From positions 1 to 45,731 of the forward strand of contig CAVAWT010000012.1 of the NCBI GenBank assembly GCA_963592435.1: a stretch of DNA of 45,731 nucleotides, read 5' to 3'. Positions within the stretch are counted from its first letter, which is position 1. Each line of letters opens with the position of its first letter. The stretch comes from Phoenicibacter sp963592435 (GTDB taxonomy: Bacteria > Actinomycetota > Coriobacteriia > Coriobacteriales > Eggerthellaceae). Positions 32,551 through 41,298 of this stretch are shown in pieces. The notes beneath the pieces were generated by a model. It did no database searches. It saw nothing but the letters and a program-made list of their open reading frames with translations, and had not been told where the DNA came from. Both the position numbers and the translations under genes were made by a program.

Positions 32551-32952
32551 ATGGTAGATAAGATGATGGATGTGCAAGATGTGATGGCTTTGACAGGGTA
32601 TTCGAGACCTTATGTGCTTCGTGAATTTAGGAAAAACGAGAAGTTAAAAGCAAAGAAGATGGGTCGAACTCAAAAGAGTAAATGGGTTGTTCCACAAAGT
32701 GCGCTCTATTCATATTTAAAGTTGTCTGGAGATTTTAGTTGTGTTGAGAAAGATCGGATGATTAAGAAAACTGAGTTAGCAAAACTTGCTAATGTTAGTC
32801 CTCAGACAATAGAGAAGCTTTATCGAGCGAAAGATATTCCGAATGTAGTTACATGGTGTGATGGATGGATGATTTCTTTGAAGGAAGCTTGTAAGTGGCT
32901 GGGACTTAAATGCACGTTTTCGCAAGATATAGAAAATGCTTGTGAGAATTAA
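32551..32952 (+). CDS. Double excisionase-like helix-turn-helix protein
   Basis: The 133-aa protein holds two MerR/excisionase-type winged helices in tandem. The first has MDVQDVMALTGYSRPYVLRE, with a wing at KMGRTQKSKWVVPQSAL. The second has KKTELAKLANVSPQTIEKLY with IPNVVTWCDGWMISLKEAC. Single-domain relatives act as Xis, directing excision, or as regulators. It sits early in the operon that faces the repressors, which fits a gene switched on before excision. ATG 32551 has only a weak upstream AAAGAG and is probably coupled to 32198-32548. Confidence 0.7.
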   Translation: MVDKMMDVQDVMALTGYSRPYVLREFRKNEKLKAKKMGRTQKSKWVVPQSALYSYLKLSGDFSCVEKDRMIKKTELAKLANVSPQTIEKLYRAKDIPNVVTWCDGWMISLKEACKWLGLKCTFSQDIENACEN

Positions 32953-33007
32953 TAGGAATCATAAAAATGAGATTTAAGAGTTTAAAAGAAAGGGTGTGAG
33001 TTTTAAA

Positions 33008-34045
33008 ATGCCGACAAAAGAAGTTAGTTGCATTAGGAAGAATTATAAACATGGGTTTACAACGATTGGGAATGAAATCTTTTTTGATAAGGATTTAAAA
33101 AATTCTGATGTTGGATTGTTGATTCGTCTGTTTTCGTTACCTGATGATTGGCAATTTTCTGTTGAAGGATTGAGCGAGATTTGTGCTGATGGCATTAGTG
33201 CTATTAGTAGCAGTATCAAACGTCTTGAAAGAGCTGGATATTTAAAACGAACGCAGATTAGGAATGAAGAAGGTCATTATGTGAAGTGTATTTATGATTT
33301 TTATGATTATAGATATTTTGAAGAAAATAATGAAAGTGAAGGTAGTGAAGAAAATTCGGAAAATCCAGTGCAAGATAATCCAGAAAAGGAAAATCTAAGA
33401 ATGGTGAATACTGGGAAAAGTCAAAAAGTTACCAGTTCAGAGCCAATTGTAGAAAATCCAAGATTGGATAATCCGTCGACGGAAAACCTAAGACAATATA
33501 ATAAATATAATAAAATAAATAATAATAAAAAAGAAAATAATATATATTCCATAAAAGAAAAATCGGATGATGAATCGGATGATCTAAGAAATCAAGAACA
33601 AAAAGATTTAATTCATCAAAATCAAAATTCAGCTTGTTTGCAAGATAAACAAAATTTAGGTGCAAATAAGTCCAATTCTTCAATACCTAAAATTCCCACA
33701 TTTGAGCAGGTTAAAGCTAGGGTTATGGAGAAAAATTATTGTATTGACCCTCATTATTTTTTCGATTATTATGATGCGCTTGGTTGGTTCACTAAGGCTG
33801 GAGTCCCAGTAACAAACTGGGAAATTACGTTGATGGAATGGAATCAACGTGAGAAAGAAAAGTTGGCAGATAAGGAAAAGCAGAGTGTTCGGAGTGCTGC
33901 TCAGGCTCGAGAAAGAGATTTAAAGAAGGCTCGAGAGCTTGAACAAATGGCTTATCTTTTGTGTGACACTCCAGAAGATGAAGAAGAATTGAGACGTGAG
34001 GTTGCACTTTTGAGAGGTGAAGTTATAGAAGAAGTCAAAAAATGA
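33008..34045 (+). CDS. Replication initiator-like winged-helix protein (phage DnaD/replisome-organiser type)
   Basis: The 345-aa protein begins with a winged helix (about 10-110: FTTIGNEIFFDKDLKNSDVG, LSEICADGISAISSSIKRLE), like the N-terminus of phage replisome organisers and plasmid initiators. A low-complexity Asn/Glu/Lys linker follows. The C-terminal segment (FEQVKARVMEKNYCIDPHYF, YYDALGW...VTNWEITLMEW) is typical of proteins that pair with DnaC-type loaders. ATG 33008 is preferred over GTG 32996 because AAAGGG is at better distance. The next gene encodes a helicase loader, so the two probably open and load at the element's origin. Confidence 0.8.
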   Translation: MPTKEVSCIRKNYKHGFTTIGNEIFFDKDLKNSDVGLLIRLFSLPDDWQFSVEGLSEICADGISAISSSIKRLERAGYLKRTQIRNEEGHYVKCIYDFYDYRYFEENNESEGSEENSENPVQDNPEKENLRMVNTGKSQKVTSSEPIVENPRLDNPSTENLRQYNKYNKINNNKKENNIYSIKEKSDDESDDLRNQEQKDLIHQNQNSACLQDKQNLGANKSNSSIPKIPTFEQVKARVMEKNYCIDPHYFFDYYDALGWFTKAGVPVTNWEITLMEWNQREKEKLADKEKQSVRSAAQARERDLKKARELEQMAYLLCDTPEDEEELRREVALLRGEVIEEVKK

Positions 34046-34108
34046 GTTTGAGTTGGTTTTGTTAAAGGAAATTAATAATTTGGGTTTCGTTAAAGGAGAA
34101 AAAAGAAA

Positions 34109-34867
34109 ATGAAAATTTTAGACGCAAAAATTAAAAATTTAAGTGAGGAATTGGAAAGTCTGGATTGTGATTTAACGAAAATAACATCGCAAAAAGATTG
34201 GGTTTTGGATGAAAAGAAGCAACAAAAACGTGCGCAGATTGTAGATAAAAAATGTGCGATTGAAAAGCAACTTAACTTTCTTCAAGATAAAGAAAAGTTA
34301 GAAGGAAAGTTTAAGAAAGCAAAAATATCAAAGAGGGTGTGGTGGAACGAATCAGACTTTGTAAGTCCTGTGAAATCACAAGTTGAAGCTTGTATTTCTG
34401 GTAATTCTGGATGTAATGTGTATTTGTTTGGCACACCTGGTGTTGGTAAGACGTGGAGTGTTTCAGAGGTTTTAAGAGATCTTGTGTATGAGGGCAAGAA
34501 TGTGAAGATTTATCACATTTATGATTTGGAAATGGAAGTGAAAAAGTCGTGGTCTGATAGGTATCGAGATGAAGATCCTCTTGTATGTGCGAAAACTTGT
34601 GATGTTTTGGTTTTGGATGATTTGGGTTTGGAAAAAGCAACGGATGCAATGCTGAAGATTTTGTTTGAAATTGCTAATGAGAGAGAAGATTTGATGTTGC
34701 CAACAATTTATATTTCAAACTTCGACAAGAAAAGACTTTGGCATCGTTTTAATGAATTGACTAATGCAGGAGAAATTGTAAATGCAATTATGTCAAGGAT
34801 ATTTGGGAATTGTGAGGTTATTGAGTTTCAAGGAAATGATAGAAGAATTAGAGGATCTAAAAATTAA
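34109..34867 (+). CDS. DnaC/IstB-like AAA+ helicase loader
   Basis: The 252-aa protein has an N-terminal coiled coil (about 1-70) and an AAA+ ATPase core. Walker A GTPGVGKT is at 108-115, Walker B VLVLDD at 166-171, and the sensor region is TIYISNFDK. It matches DnaC/DnaI-type loaders, which place the replicative helicase on single-stranded DNA. It follows the initiator-like gene and precedes SSB. Its leader (34082-34098) shares the 17 bases GGGTTTCGTTAAAGGAG with 40793-40809. Confidence 0.88.
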   Translation: MKILDAKIKNLSEELESLDCDLTKITSQKDWVLDEKKQQKRAQIVDKKCAIEKQLNFLQDKEKLEGKFKKAKISKRVWWNESDFVSPVKSQVEACISGNSGCNVYLFGTPGVGKTWSVSEVLRDLVYEGKNVKIYHIYDLEMEVKKSWSDRYRDEDPLVCAKTCDVLVLDDLGLEKATDAMLKILFEIANEREDLMLPTIYISNFDKKRLWHRFNELTNAGEIVNAIMSRIFGNCEVIEFQGNDRRIRGSKN

Positions 34868-34990
34868 AAGGAGAAAAGGGATGAAGCTAAAACGATATCG
34901 AGATCCATAGAAATTAAATTTGTGAGTGAAATTTTATAAGTTTGAAAATGTAATTTATTTTTTTAAGAGGAGAAAGCGAAATTAGAAATT

Positions 34991-35545
34991 ATGAGTATTA
35001 ATAGGGTTACGATAAGCGGATATTTGGTAAAGGATTGTGAACTGAGATGGACGCAGAAAGGCTATGCAGTTAATCAGTTCTGTGTGGCTGTTAATGATGG
35101 CTACAAAGAGAGAACTAGTGGAAATTGGATTGAGAAACCATATTTTTTGAATTGTGTTATTTATGATAAACGTGCCGAATCATTAGAGCCTTATCTCGTT
35201 AAAGGTTTAAAAGTTGTTGTCGATGGAAAAATAACTCAAAATGTTTCAGAGAAAAAAGGTGAAAAAAGATATTTTTATAATATCGTTGTTAATCATATTG
35301 ACTTTGTTAAAAAAAGTGACAATGAAACTTTAGAGAAGGCAAATGTGGTTACAGACGAACAAGATGAAGGTGTAAAAGTTATTTCGCGTGGTGTTGAGGA
35401 AACTGAGAAATTTGGTAAAACCAAAACGCCAGTTGAAATGGCAGATTATGCAACTGAGAAAGCTTCACAGATAAATTCCCAAGTATCTCTATTTGAACAA
35501 ATGAATTATGATGCAAGTTTGTCTGACGAGGATATTCCTTTTTAA
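34991..35545 (+). CDS. ssb: Single-stranded DNA-binding protein
   Basis: This 184-aa SSB has an OB fold (about 1-115: NRVTISGYLVKDCELRWTQK, FLNCVIYDKRAE, VVVDGKI) and the acidic partner-binding tail ending DEDIPF. It protects single strands during element replication and transfer. ATG 34991 is preceded by the purine-rich tract GAGGAGAAAGCG (34968-34979), with about 11 bases between. The element carries its own copy in addition to any chromosomal SSB. Confidence 0.93.
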   Translation: MSINRVTISGYLVKDCELRWTQKGYAVNQFCVAVNDGYKERTSGNWIEKPYFLNCVIYDKRAESLEPYLVKGLKVVVDGKITQNVSEKKGEKRYFYNIVVNHIDFVKKSDNETLEKANVVTDEQDEGVKVISRGVEETEKFGKTKTPVEMADYATEKASQINSQVSLFEQMNYDASLSDEDIPF

Positions 35546-35557
35546 GGAGTGATTTTT

Positions 35558-35893
35558 ATGAGTGGAAAACAAAAAAAAGCACTGAGTGATGATGTTGATT
35601 TAACTTTACAGATGTTTGCTAGAGCTTTTAAAGATGATAAGTTTGACGCTATAAGAGCTGAGGATGTTGTGGAAATTTTAAGTGTAGCTACGAATTTATC
35701 AGTTACGAGAGTCAATCAAGAGATGAAAAGTAGAATTTGCAGAATACTTGAACAAGAAAATAAGAATATATTGAAGAAATTTGAAATTAGGAGAAATGCA
35801 ATAGCAACAAAAGAAAATCAAAATAATAAAAAAAATACAAAAAGTAATACAAAAGAAATGCCTGAGCAAACCAATATAAATGAAATTGTATAG
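35558..35893 (+). CDS. Small helical hypothetical protein
   Basis: The 111-aa protein (MSGKQKKALSDDVDLTLQMF onward) is charged and helical with a Lys/Asn-rich tail. AAGGAGTGA sets the start at ATG 35558, although the frame is open to 35549. It lies 12 bases after ssb. Not recognised. Confidence 0.65.
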   Translation: MSGKQKKALSDDVDLTLQMFARAFKDDKFDAIRAEDVVEILSVATNLSVTRVNQEMKSRICRILEQENKNILKKFEIRRNAIATKENQNNKKNTKSNTKEMPEQTNINEIV

Positions 35894-35926
35894 AAATTGT
35901 ATAAATTAAAGGAGTGATGATTAAAC

Positions 35927-36853
35927 ATGAATACTTTTAAACTTTATTATGAAACTGAGCAAAAGCAGGATTTAACAACTCAAATTCTCTTATCTTATTC
36001 AGAAAAGTTGTCAACTAATCTTTTGAATTTGGAAGATAGTTGCGATGTCATTAGGGTTTTGTGCGATTTTAAAACTAATGACGAAGTTAAAGTCGGAATT
36101 GAAAATGCAGTGCAAAAGGTTTTGGCTGAAGCTAAAAAGAGCTTGGAAGATGTTGTTAATGGATTTGTTGCATCTGTGTTTGATCCTGAGATTAATGGAT
36201 TAGATGGAAAAGCTTTGCGATTGATTGGTGAAGTTGGCGAAGTAGAGAAAGAAACAAAAGAAATAGTTAGTGCTAAAAATGTTGAAGAATCTACTATTAA
36301 TAAACAAGGTCAACAAAGCGATGAAGTTAAAGTGCCAGAAACAGAGTCAGTGAATCAAGCTGATAAAGTAAAACAAAATGAAGTTGATGAAGAAAAAGAG
36401 GCTTTGCAGGCTCAAATTGAAGAATTGAAAAGAAAAGAAGCTGAAGCGCGTGAACAAGCAAATCGTGAAAGAGAACAACGTCAGAAAGCTGAAGATGATG
36501 CAAAACGCGAAAGAGAAGAAGCAGATCGTGAAAGAGAACAGCGGCAAAAAGCTGAAAATAATGCTCGATATGAGAGAGATATGCGCATAAAAGCTGAAGA
36601 TGATGTTAGAAAGATGGATCAGTATAACGATATTGATGATGCTCCAAATTTAGGTGATACAACTTCTATGAGGTCAGTTAATGGTAGCAATAATCGAGGG
36701 CACAATGAGAATAATTTAGGATCTTTTTCTGATCGAGGTGCAATTTTAGAGCAAGTTCAAAATAGATATAGTAATGATGATGGAATTGATGATAATGAAG
36801 TTAATTCATTAATGTCAAGAATGTCGTCATCATCAGTTGGACTTATGAGATAA
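35927..36853 (+). CDS. Coiled-coil protein with Glu/Arg/Gln repeats
   Basis: The N-terminal 110 residues of this 308-aa protein look globular. A long charged coiled coil (about 150-232) contains REREQRQKAE twice. The C-terminus is polar and Ser/Asn-rich (RMSSSSVGLMR). No transmembrane segment is seen. It precedes the transfer genes and could be a scaffold or accessory DNA-processing protein. Not recognised. Confidence 0.65.
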   Translation: MNTFKLYYETEQKQDLTTQILLSYSEKLSTNLLNLEDSCDVIRVLCDFKTNDEVKVGIENAVQKVLAEAKKSLEDVVNGFVASVFDPEINGLDGKALRLIGEVGEVEKETKEIVSAKNVEESTINKQGQQSDEVKVPETESVNQADKVKQNEVDEEKEALQAQIEELKRKEAEAREQANREREQRQKAEDDAKREREEADREREQRQKAENNARYERDMRIKAEDDVRKMDQYNDIDDAPNLGDTTSMRSVNGSNNRGHNENNLGSFSDRGAILEQVQNRYSNDDGIDDNEVNSLMSRMSSSSVGLMR

Positions 36854-36877
36854 ATTAATTAAAGGAGTGAATTAATT

Positions 36878-37369
36878 ATGGTGATAAATGATGGCACAAC
36901 TTTTGTGTGTCAATACTGGATGATTTCAAGACTCAAACTTAAAGGTTCAAGTTTGCTTGTATATGCTTTTTTGTTTAGTGTTGCTTCTGAAGATGGAAAG
37001 GTTGAAATTTCACAGCATTGTATTGCTGAGGTTTGTGGAATAAATCAAAGTGCTGTTTCGAGAGCTTTGTTCAAATTAGAAAATGAAGGATTTATATTAA
37101 GTAAACAAAATAATCCTAAAGCTAATAATGAGATTAAAACTTACACAATTAAGCAACAGGAGTGTTTTGATGATTTGGGAATTGTGACTCTAGGTTTCGA
37201 TATGACTAATGATGAACAAGAGAAACAAGAGTTTCGAGAGCAACTTAATCAAAATAAAGAGAAAGTCGAAGTAAAAAAAGAAAATAGCGATGTTGAAGAT
37301 GAGGATGGAGTTGAAAAAGGTCTTTGTAAGTTTTTTTTAGATAAAGCAAAGTCTTTTTCTTTGGTCTAG
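36878..37369 (+). CDS. Winged-helix regulator or replication accessory protein
   Basis: The 163-aa protein has a winged helix (VEISQHCIAEVCGINQSAVS, RALFKLENEGFI), like MarR-type or phage DnaD-N domains, then an acidic tail. The N-terminal WMISRLKLKGSSLLVYAFLF also fits the helical start of replisome organisers. ATG 36878 follows AATTAAAGGAGTGA. It may regulate the transfer genes that follow. Confidence 0.65.
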   Translation: MVINDGTTFVCQYWMISRLKLKGSSLLVYAFLFSVASEDGKVEISQHCIAEVCGINQSAVSRALFKLENEGFILSKQNNPKANNEIKTYTIKQQECFDDLGIVTLGFDMTNDEQEKQEFREQLNQNKEKVEVKKENSDVEDEDGVEKGLCKFFLDKAKSFSLV

Positions 37370-37385
37370 GAGAGTAAAAATTATT

Positions 37386-37589
37386 ATGGAAATGATGCAG
37401 TTTAATGATAAACAGAAGAAGTATGCTGAAAAGCTTTCAAAAATTTCTAAAGTTGAAATATCGGAAGCTACGGTCAATGCGTTTGCTTATATGGCAGAAG
37501 AAAATTTGAAAGCTAAGAAAGCAAAACGTGAATGTTTTAAAAATAAACTTAATGATAAATTTAAGCGTTTAAAAAAGTCAAAAAAATAA
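37386..37589 (+). CDS. Small basic protein
   Basis: This 67-aa, very Lys-rich helical protein ends FKRLKKSKK. ATG 37386 has GGAGAG upstream at some distance. It lies 16 bases after the winged-helix gene. Possibly nucleic-acid binding; function unknown. Confidence 0.55.
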   Translation: MEMMQFNDKQKKYAEKLSKISKVEISEATVNAFAYMAEENLKAKKAKRECFKNKLNDKFKRLKKSKK

Positions 37590-37647
37590 CTTTAAGTAAT
37601 TATTTAAGAATTTTTACTTTAAATAGAAATTAAAGGAGTGATTAGAG

Positions 37648-38739
37648 ATGGATGAAGTAGACGAGTCGGTAACTATAATTGTTAATGGTGTTGGCACAGC
37701 AGTTGATATTGCAAAAGAATTGTTGATGGCAGTAACTTCTCTTGCTAGTAATTTTGTTAATGGTAGGTCTGGGGGTTCAGTTGGTGCAGATGGAGAAAAA
37801 AAGCCTGGACTTTTGAAACGACCGTTAATTGCTGCTACTAATTTGTTAAAAAAATATATTCCTAACATCGGTAGTGATGGGCAAATTAGAATGTCAACTT
37901 TAGGAAAATTAGATGGTGATAATGTTTGTGTGGGTCAGTTTCAAGACAAGGAATTGAAATTATTAAAACAGCAGTTTAAAAAACATGGAATTGAATTTGC
38001 TGCTATTAAATTAAAAGGAACTGATGCGTATGACATTATGATTAAGGCTGGGCAATCGCAAGTTGCAAATCATGTTATTGAAAATGTCATTAGGCAATCA
38101 GGACTTTTGAGCGAACAAGAAATTAATGAATGTGTTAATCAAGAATTTATTGATGAAGATGTTTTAAAAGAAAATCCAAAGATGCTAACAGAAGCAAGAT
38201 CTGTTATTGAACTTGAAGGTAATAAATGGAGTTTAGTCCATGATGATCCTGATAAGGATAATTTGCTTTATAAAACAGAATATGGAAAATACGATTTAAT
38301 CGCTAAATCTGATGGGAATTGGCGAGTTACAAGTATGGGTCAAGATGTCGATTATGGTAAAAGTGTTGCAGGTTTGAATGGTGCGATGTTGGATGCAAGA
38401 ATTGCATCTGATGTTGCAAATAAACCTGAGAAAGCAAAAATTAATATAAAAGATGTCAAGTGGAGCGATCCTAAACAAGTAAAAGAAGTTATAGAACAAG
38501 CTAAAGAAGATAGGGCAGAAAAAAAAGTAATGAAAGCTGATGCGAGAGCTGAAGCTAAAGTTCAAAAAATTCAAACAAAAGCAGAGAAGAAGATTGCAAA
38601 AGTAAGAACTCCACAAGAGGAGAATAGGAGAGCCGCTAAGTTAAGTTCTGCAATTAATAATAATTTGAAAAACGCACAAAGTCATGAGCAAAATAGAAAG
38701 AATAATCAACAGCAGAAATCTTCATCTAAGCGGAGATAA
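37648..38739 (+). CDS. DUF3801/PcfB-like conjugation protein
   Basis: The 363-aa protein has an N-terminal hydrophobic helix region and a PcfB-like (DUF3801) domain: FQDKELKLLKQQFKKHGIEF, AIKLKGTDAYDIMIKAG and VIENVIRQSG. A Lys/Gln-rich coiled tail follows (about 270-363). In related elements such as Tn1549 and pCF10 this gene lies directly before the coupling protein gene and its product works with the relaxosome. The same order is seen here, with two bases between the genes. Confidence 0.85.
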   Translation: MDEVDESVTIIVNGVGTAVDIAKELLMAVTSLASNFVNGRSGGSVGADGEKKPGLLKRPLIAATNLLKKYIPNIGSDGQIRMSTLGKLDGDNVCVGQFQDKELKLLKQQFKKHGIEFAAIKLKGTDAYDIMIKAGQSQVANHVIENVIRQSGLLSEQEINECVNQEFIDEDVLKENPKMLTEARSVIELEGNKWSLVHDDPDKDNLLYKTEYGKYDLIAKSDGNWRVTSMGQDVDYGKSVAGLNGAMLDARIASDVANKPEKAKINIKDVKWSDPKQVKEVIEQAKEDRAEKKVMKADARAEAKVQKIQTKAEKKIAKVRTPQEENRRAAKLSSAINNNLKNAQSHEQNRKNNQQQKSSSKRR

Positions 38740-38741
38740 AA

Positions 38742-40727
38742 ATGAAGATATCAAAAAAAGTTTTAAATAGAGTTTTATTTTGGGGTGGTTCGGTTATATG
38801 TGCTTTAATTTGTGCATGGCTCGTTAATAAGCTTTGTTCAACATTTGTAGGTTATTCGCCAACCATTGGCGGTGAGAATGATACTGATTATTTTGGTAAT
38901 TTGTTAATTTCGATGTTTAATTATCCATTTGTTTTGGATGATAACTTTAAAATTCATTCATTCACAACGTTTTTTTGTGTTTTGCTTTTGTGTGCTTATT
39001 ATGATACGAATAAGGATGAAAGAGAACGTAAGAAGAAAATTCGTGGTGAGGAATATGGATCTGCTCGTTGGGCAAGAATTCATGAAATGAAGAATTTTAA
39101 AGCTCCGAATTTTGAAGATAATTTTTTATTGAGCGCTAATTCTGCTATTTCAATTCCTGCCTTAAAAAAACGAACTGGTGTTGCTAAATTTTTAAATGGT
39201 GCAGGAGTGAGTGACAGAAATAAGCATATATTAATTGTTGGTGGTTCTGGTTCAGGTAAAACTTTTAATGAAGTTGGACCGAATTTATTACAGTCAAAGT
39301 GTTCTTTTATTTCGACTGACCCTAAAGGGGATACAGTTAAAAAATATGGTAAGTGGTTGCAAAAGAATGGTTATAACGTTAAGGCTGTTAACATTAAGGA
39401 TACTGAGAGTTTTGAGTATTCGTTTAGGTATAATCCTTTTAAATATATAACGGATCAGGCTTCTATTATGAATTTGGTTGCGATCATTATTGAGAATACT
39501 GAGGGTAGCGATGATTCAAAAGCTAAAGAGGATTTTTGGATTAAGTCTGAACGATTGTTATACATTTGTTTGATTGCCTATTTATATTATTATTATCAAG
39601 ATTATCCAGAATATCAAACAATTCCTCAGATGTTAGATTTGATTGGACTTGCATCTGCTAGTGAGCAGGATGAATCAACGGTGTCTCCGTTAGATGTTGT
39701 AATGCAGGACTTTATAGATCACTTGATTGAGAAATATGGGTCTGAAGAAGAAGCAAAAACAAAGCCTGAGTGGTTTGTTCTAACTGAGTATCAAGGGTTT
39801 AAAAAGGCAGCTGGAGAGACGGCTAAGTCGATCATTATTTCTTGTTTTGTGCGTCTTGCTCCGTTTGCTATTGGGTCTGTTAGAGATATGTTTTCTGATG
39901 ATGAATTGGAGTTAGAGAAAATTGGTGAAGAAAAAACAGCTTTATTCTTAGTTATGAGTGATACAAATAGGACTTTTAATTTTATTATGGCTATGATTTT
40001 TTACCAATTGTTTGATATTAACGTTAAGGTGGCAGATGCTAATGAGGGATCACATTGCAAAATTCCTATTATGTGTATCTTAGACGAGATGGCAAACATT
40101 GGTAGGATTCCTGATTTGGATGTGAAAATTGCTACGCTTAGATCGCGTTGGATTAATCTTGTGCCAATTTTGCAGTCGTTGTCACAGATGGATAGTGTAT
40201 ATGGCAAAGAAAAAAGTGCAACTATTAAGTCTAACTGTGATACTTTTGTTTATCTGGGGCGTGGAGATTATCAAACTTGCGAAGAAATATCAAAGATGTT
40301 GGGTAAAGAAACCATTAAAGTTACGAGTAAGTCAAAACAAAAAAATGGGATGTCAATATCTACGCAAAGTATTGCGAGAGATTTGCTTAGCGCTGATGAA
40401 TTATATGCTAATCCTGAGAAGTTTGATGATGATGAATGTCTTGTTATGATTAAGTTGGCACATCCGTTTAAAGATAAGAAGTTTATGTTGTTTGATCATC
40501 CTAGATATGATGAATTTAGTAAAGTTGGAGATTTCTGTGTTGAGGAGCATGTGCTAAAGTGTCGAGAACAAAGAGAAATTGATAGAGCTAATCGGTATAG
40601 AGAAGATCAAAAACAACAAGAGGTAGAAATGCTTAAGTATTTGGAGGAGCAAGAAGAATTATGTAGTGAGGTGGCATCTATATTGAATGGTTTAGTTGTG
40701 GATAAGAATGTGTATTGTTTCGGTTAG
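38742..40727 (+). CDS. VirD4/TraG-type conjugative coupling protein
   Basis: This 661-aa ATPase brings the relaxase-DNA complex to the type IV secretion channel. Two N-terminal membrane helices (about 9-30 and 65-88) are followed by the RecA-like core. Walker A GGSGSGKT is at 167-174, and Walker B CILDE at 445-449 is followed by MANIG. RGEEYGSARWA before the core is typical of Gram-positive TraG proteins. The C-terminus is acidic and coiled. It is complete and in the expected place. Confidence 0.95.
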   Translation: MKISKKVLNRVLFWGGSVICALICAWLVNKLCSTFVGYSPTIGGENDTDYFGNLLISMFNYPFVLDDNFKIHSFTTFFCVLLLCAYYDTNKDERERKKKIRGEEYGSARWARIHEMKNFKAPNFEDNFLLSANSAISIPALKKRTGVAKFLNGAGVSDRNKHILIVGGSGSGKTFNEVGPNLLQSKCSFISTDPKGDTVKKYGKWLQKNGYNVKAVNIKDTESFEYSFRYNPFKYITDQASIMNLVAIIIENTEGSDDSKAKEDFWIKSERLLYICLIAYLYYYYQDYPEYQTIPQMLDLIGLASASEQDESTVSPLDVVMQDFIDHLIEKYGSEEEAKTKPEWFVLTEYQGFKKAAGETAKSIIISCFVRLAPFAIGSVRDMFSDDELELEKIGEEKTALFLVMSDTNRTFNFIMAMIFYQLFDINVKVADANEGSHCKIPIMCILDEMANIGRIPDLDVKIATLRSRWINLVPILQSLSQMDSVYGKEKSATIKSNCDTFVYLGRGDYQTCEEISKMLGKETIKVTSKSKQKNGMSISTQSIARDLLSADELYANPEKFDDDECLVMIKLAHPFKDKKFMLFDHPRYDEFSKVGDFCVEEHVLKCREQREIDRANRYREDQKQQEVEMLKYLEEQEELCSEVASILNGLVVDKNVYCFG

Positions 40728-40760
40728 GTGAGGAGAGAATAAGTGGATAAAAAAGAAACA

Positions 40761-40799
40761 GAAACCCTCGGTGCTTCCATCACCTTTAATGAGGGTTTC
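40761..40799 (+). promoter_or_regulatory. CTTCCAT-loop RNA hairpin 1 (two-part stem)
   Basis: GAAACCCTC (40761-40769) pairs perfectly with GAGGGTTTC (40791-40799). Inside it GGTG/CACC (40770-40773 with 40781-40784) closes the loop CTTCCAT (40774-40780). AAAGGAGTGA follows nine bases or less downstream. The same loop occurs at 40982 and 42940 with different stems. Confidence 0.6.
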
Positions 40800-40819
40800 G
40801 TTAAAGGAGTGACTTTTTT

Positions 40820-40861
40820 ATGATGAATAAAAAAATCACGTTTATATTATACGATACTTGA
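40820..40861 (+). CDS. Possible 13-aa leader peptide
   Basis: ATG 40820 stands behind TTAAAGGAGTGA and reads MMNKKITFILYDT before TGA. The initiation region is as strong as those of the true transfer genes. It could be a leader peptide, or a remnant of a larger gene. The rest of 40728-41021 has no other gene. Confidence 0.3.
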   Translation: MMNKKITFILYDT

Positions 40862-40976
40862 TTTTAAAAAGTGTGATTTATTTATAAATTGTAAAAAAAA
40901 CTGCTAAAAGGTTTAAAGTTTTACTTAGTAGAGTTTTTGGGTGGTTTTATAATTAATTTTGTTTTATTAAATTAAC

Positions 40977-41010
40977 GTAGGCTTCCATCCTACTAAAAAA
41001 ATTAAAGGAG
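40977..41010 (+). promoter_or_regulatory. CTTCCAT-loop RNA hairpin 2 with ribosome-binding site
   Basis: GTAGG (40977-40981) and CCTAC (40989-40993) close the loop CTTCCAT. It is followed by TAAAAAAATTAAAGGAG, the ribosome-binding site of the Maff2-like gene. About 34 bases of this block are repeated before the VirB4 gene. Confidence 0.65.
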
Positions 41011-41021
41011 TGATGATTTTT

Positions 41022-41267
41022 ATGATGGTTTTAACAGCACAAACATCTAATGCAACGGCAATGGTAAAATTTCTTTTTCAAGTTATGATATTTGGAGGTG
41101 CAGCTTTAGCTGGAGTTGGTGCATTAATTTTTGTTTTTGCAAAAAAAAATAATAACGATGATCTTTCGACAAATTCTATTTGGATAGTGTTAGCAGGAGT
41201 TACTGCAGCTGCGGTTGGCACATATATGTCTACTAGTGTTAGCCTACCTTCTTCTATCACTGGCTAA
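41022..41267 (+). CDS. Maff2-like small membrane protein of the transfer channel
   Basis: The 81-aa protein has two hydrophobic helices (about 12-38 and 51-72) separated by KKNNNDD, with a GxAALAGVGAL motif like Maff2-family and VirB2/pilin-like proteins. In Tn1549-type elements this small gene lies between the coupling protein and the VirB6-like gene, as here. It may be a channel or pilin component. Start choices are ATG 41013, 41022 or 41025; 41022 gives the best spacing from AAAGGAG. Confidence 0.75.
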   Translation: MMVLTAQTSNATAMVKFLFQVMIFGGAALAGVGALIFVFAKKNNNDDLSTNSIWIVLAGVTAAAVGTYMSTSVSLPSSITG

Positions 41268-41298
41268 TTAAATATTATTAGAATTTTATAAGTTTATT

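Noticed and set aside
34881..34910. Nine-codon open frame after the helicase-loader gene
   Set aside because: It follows a purine-rich site but is too short and has no supporting structure; it may be chance.
40770..40784. CsrA-binding hairpin
   Set aside because: CsrA needs GGA in the loop; here the transcribed strand carries CTTCCAT and GGA lies on the opposite strand.
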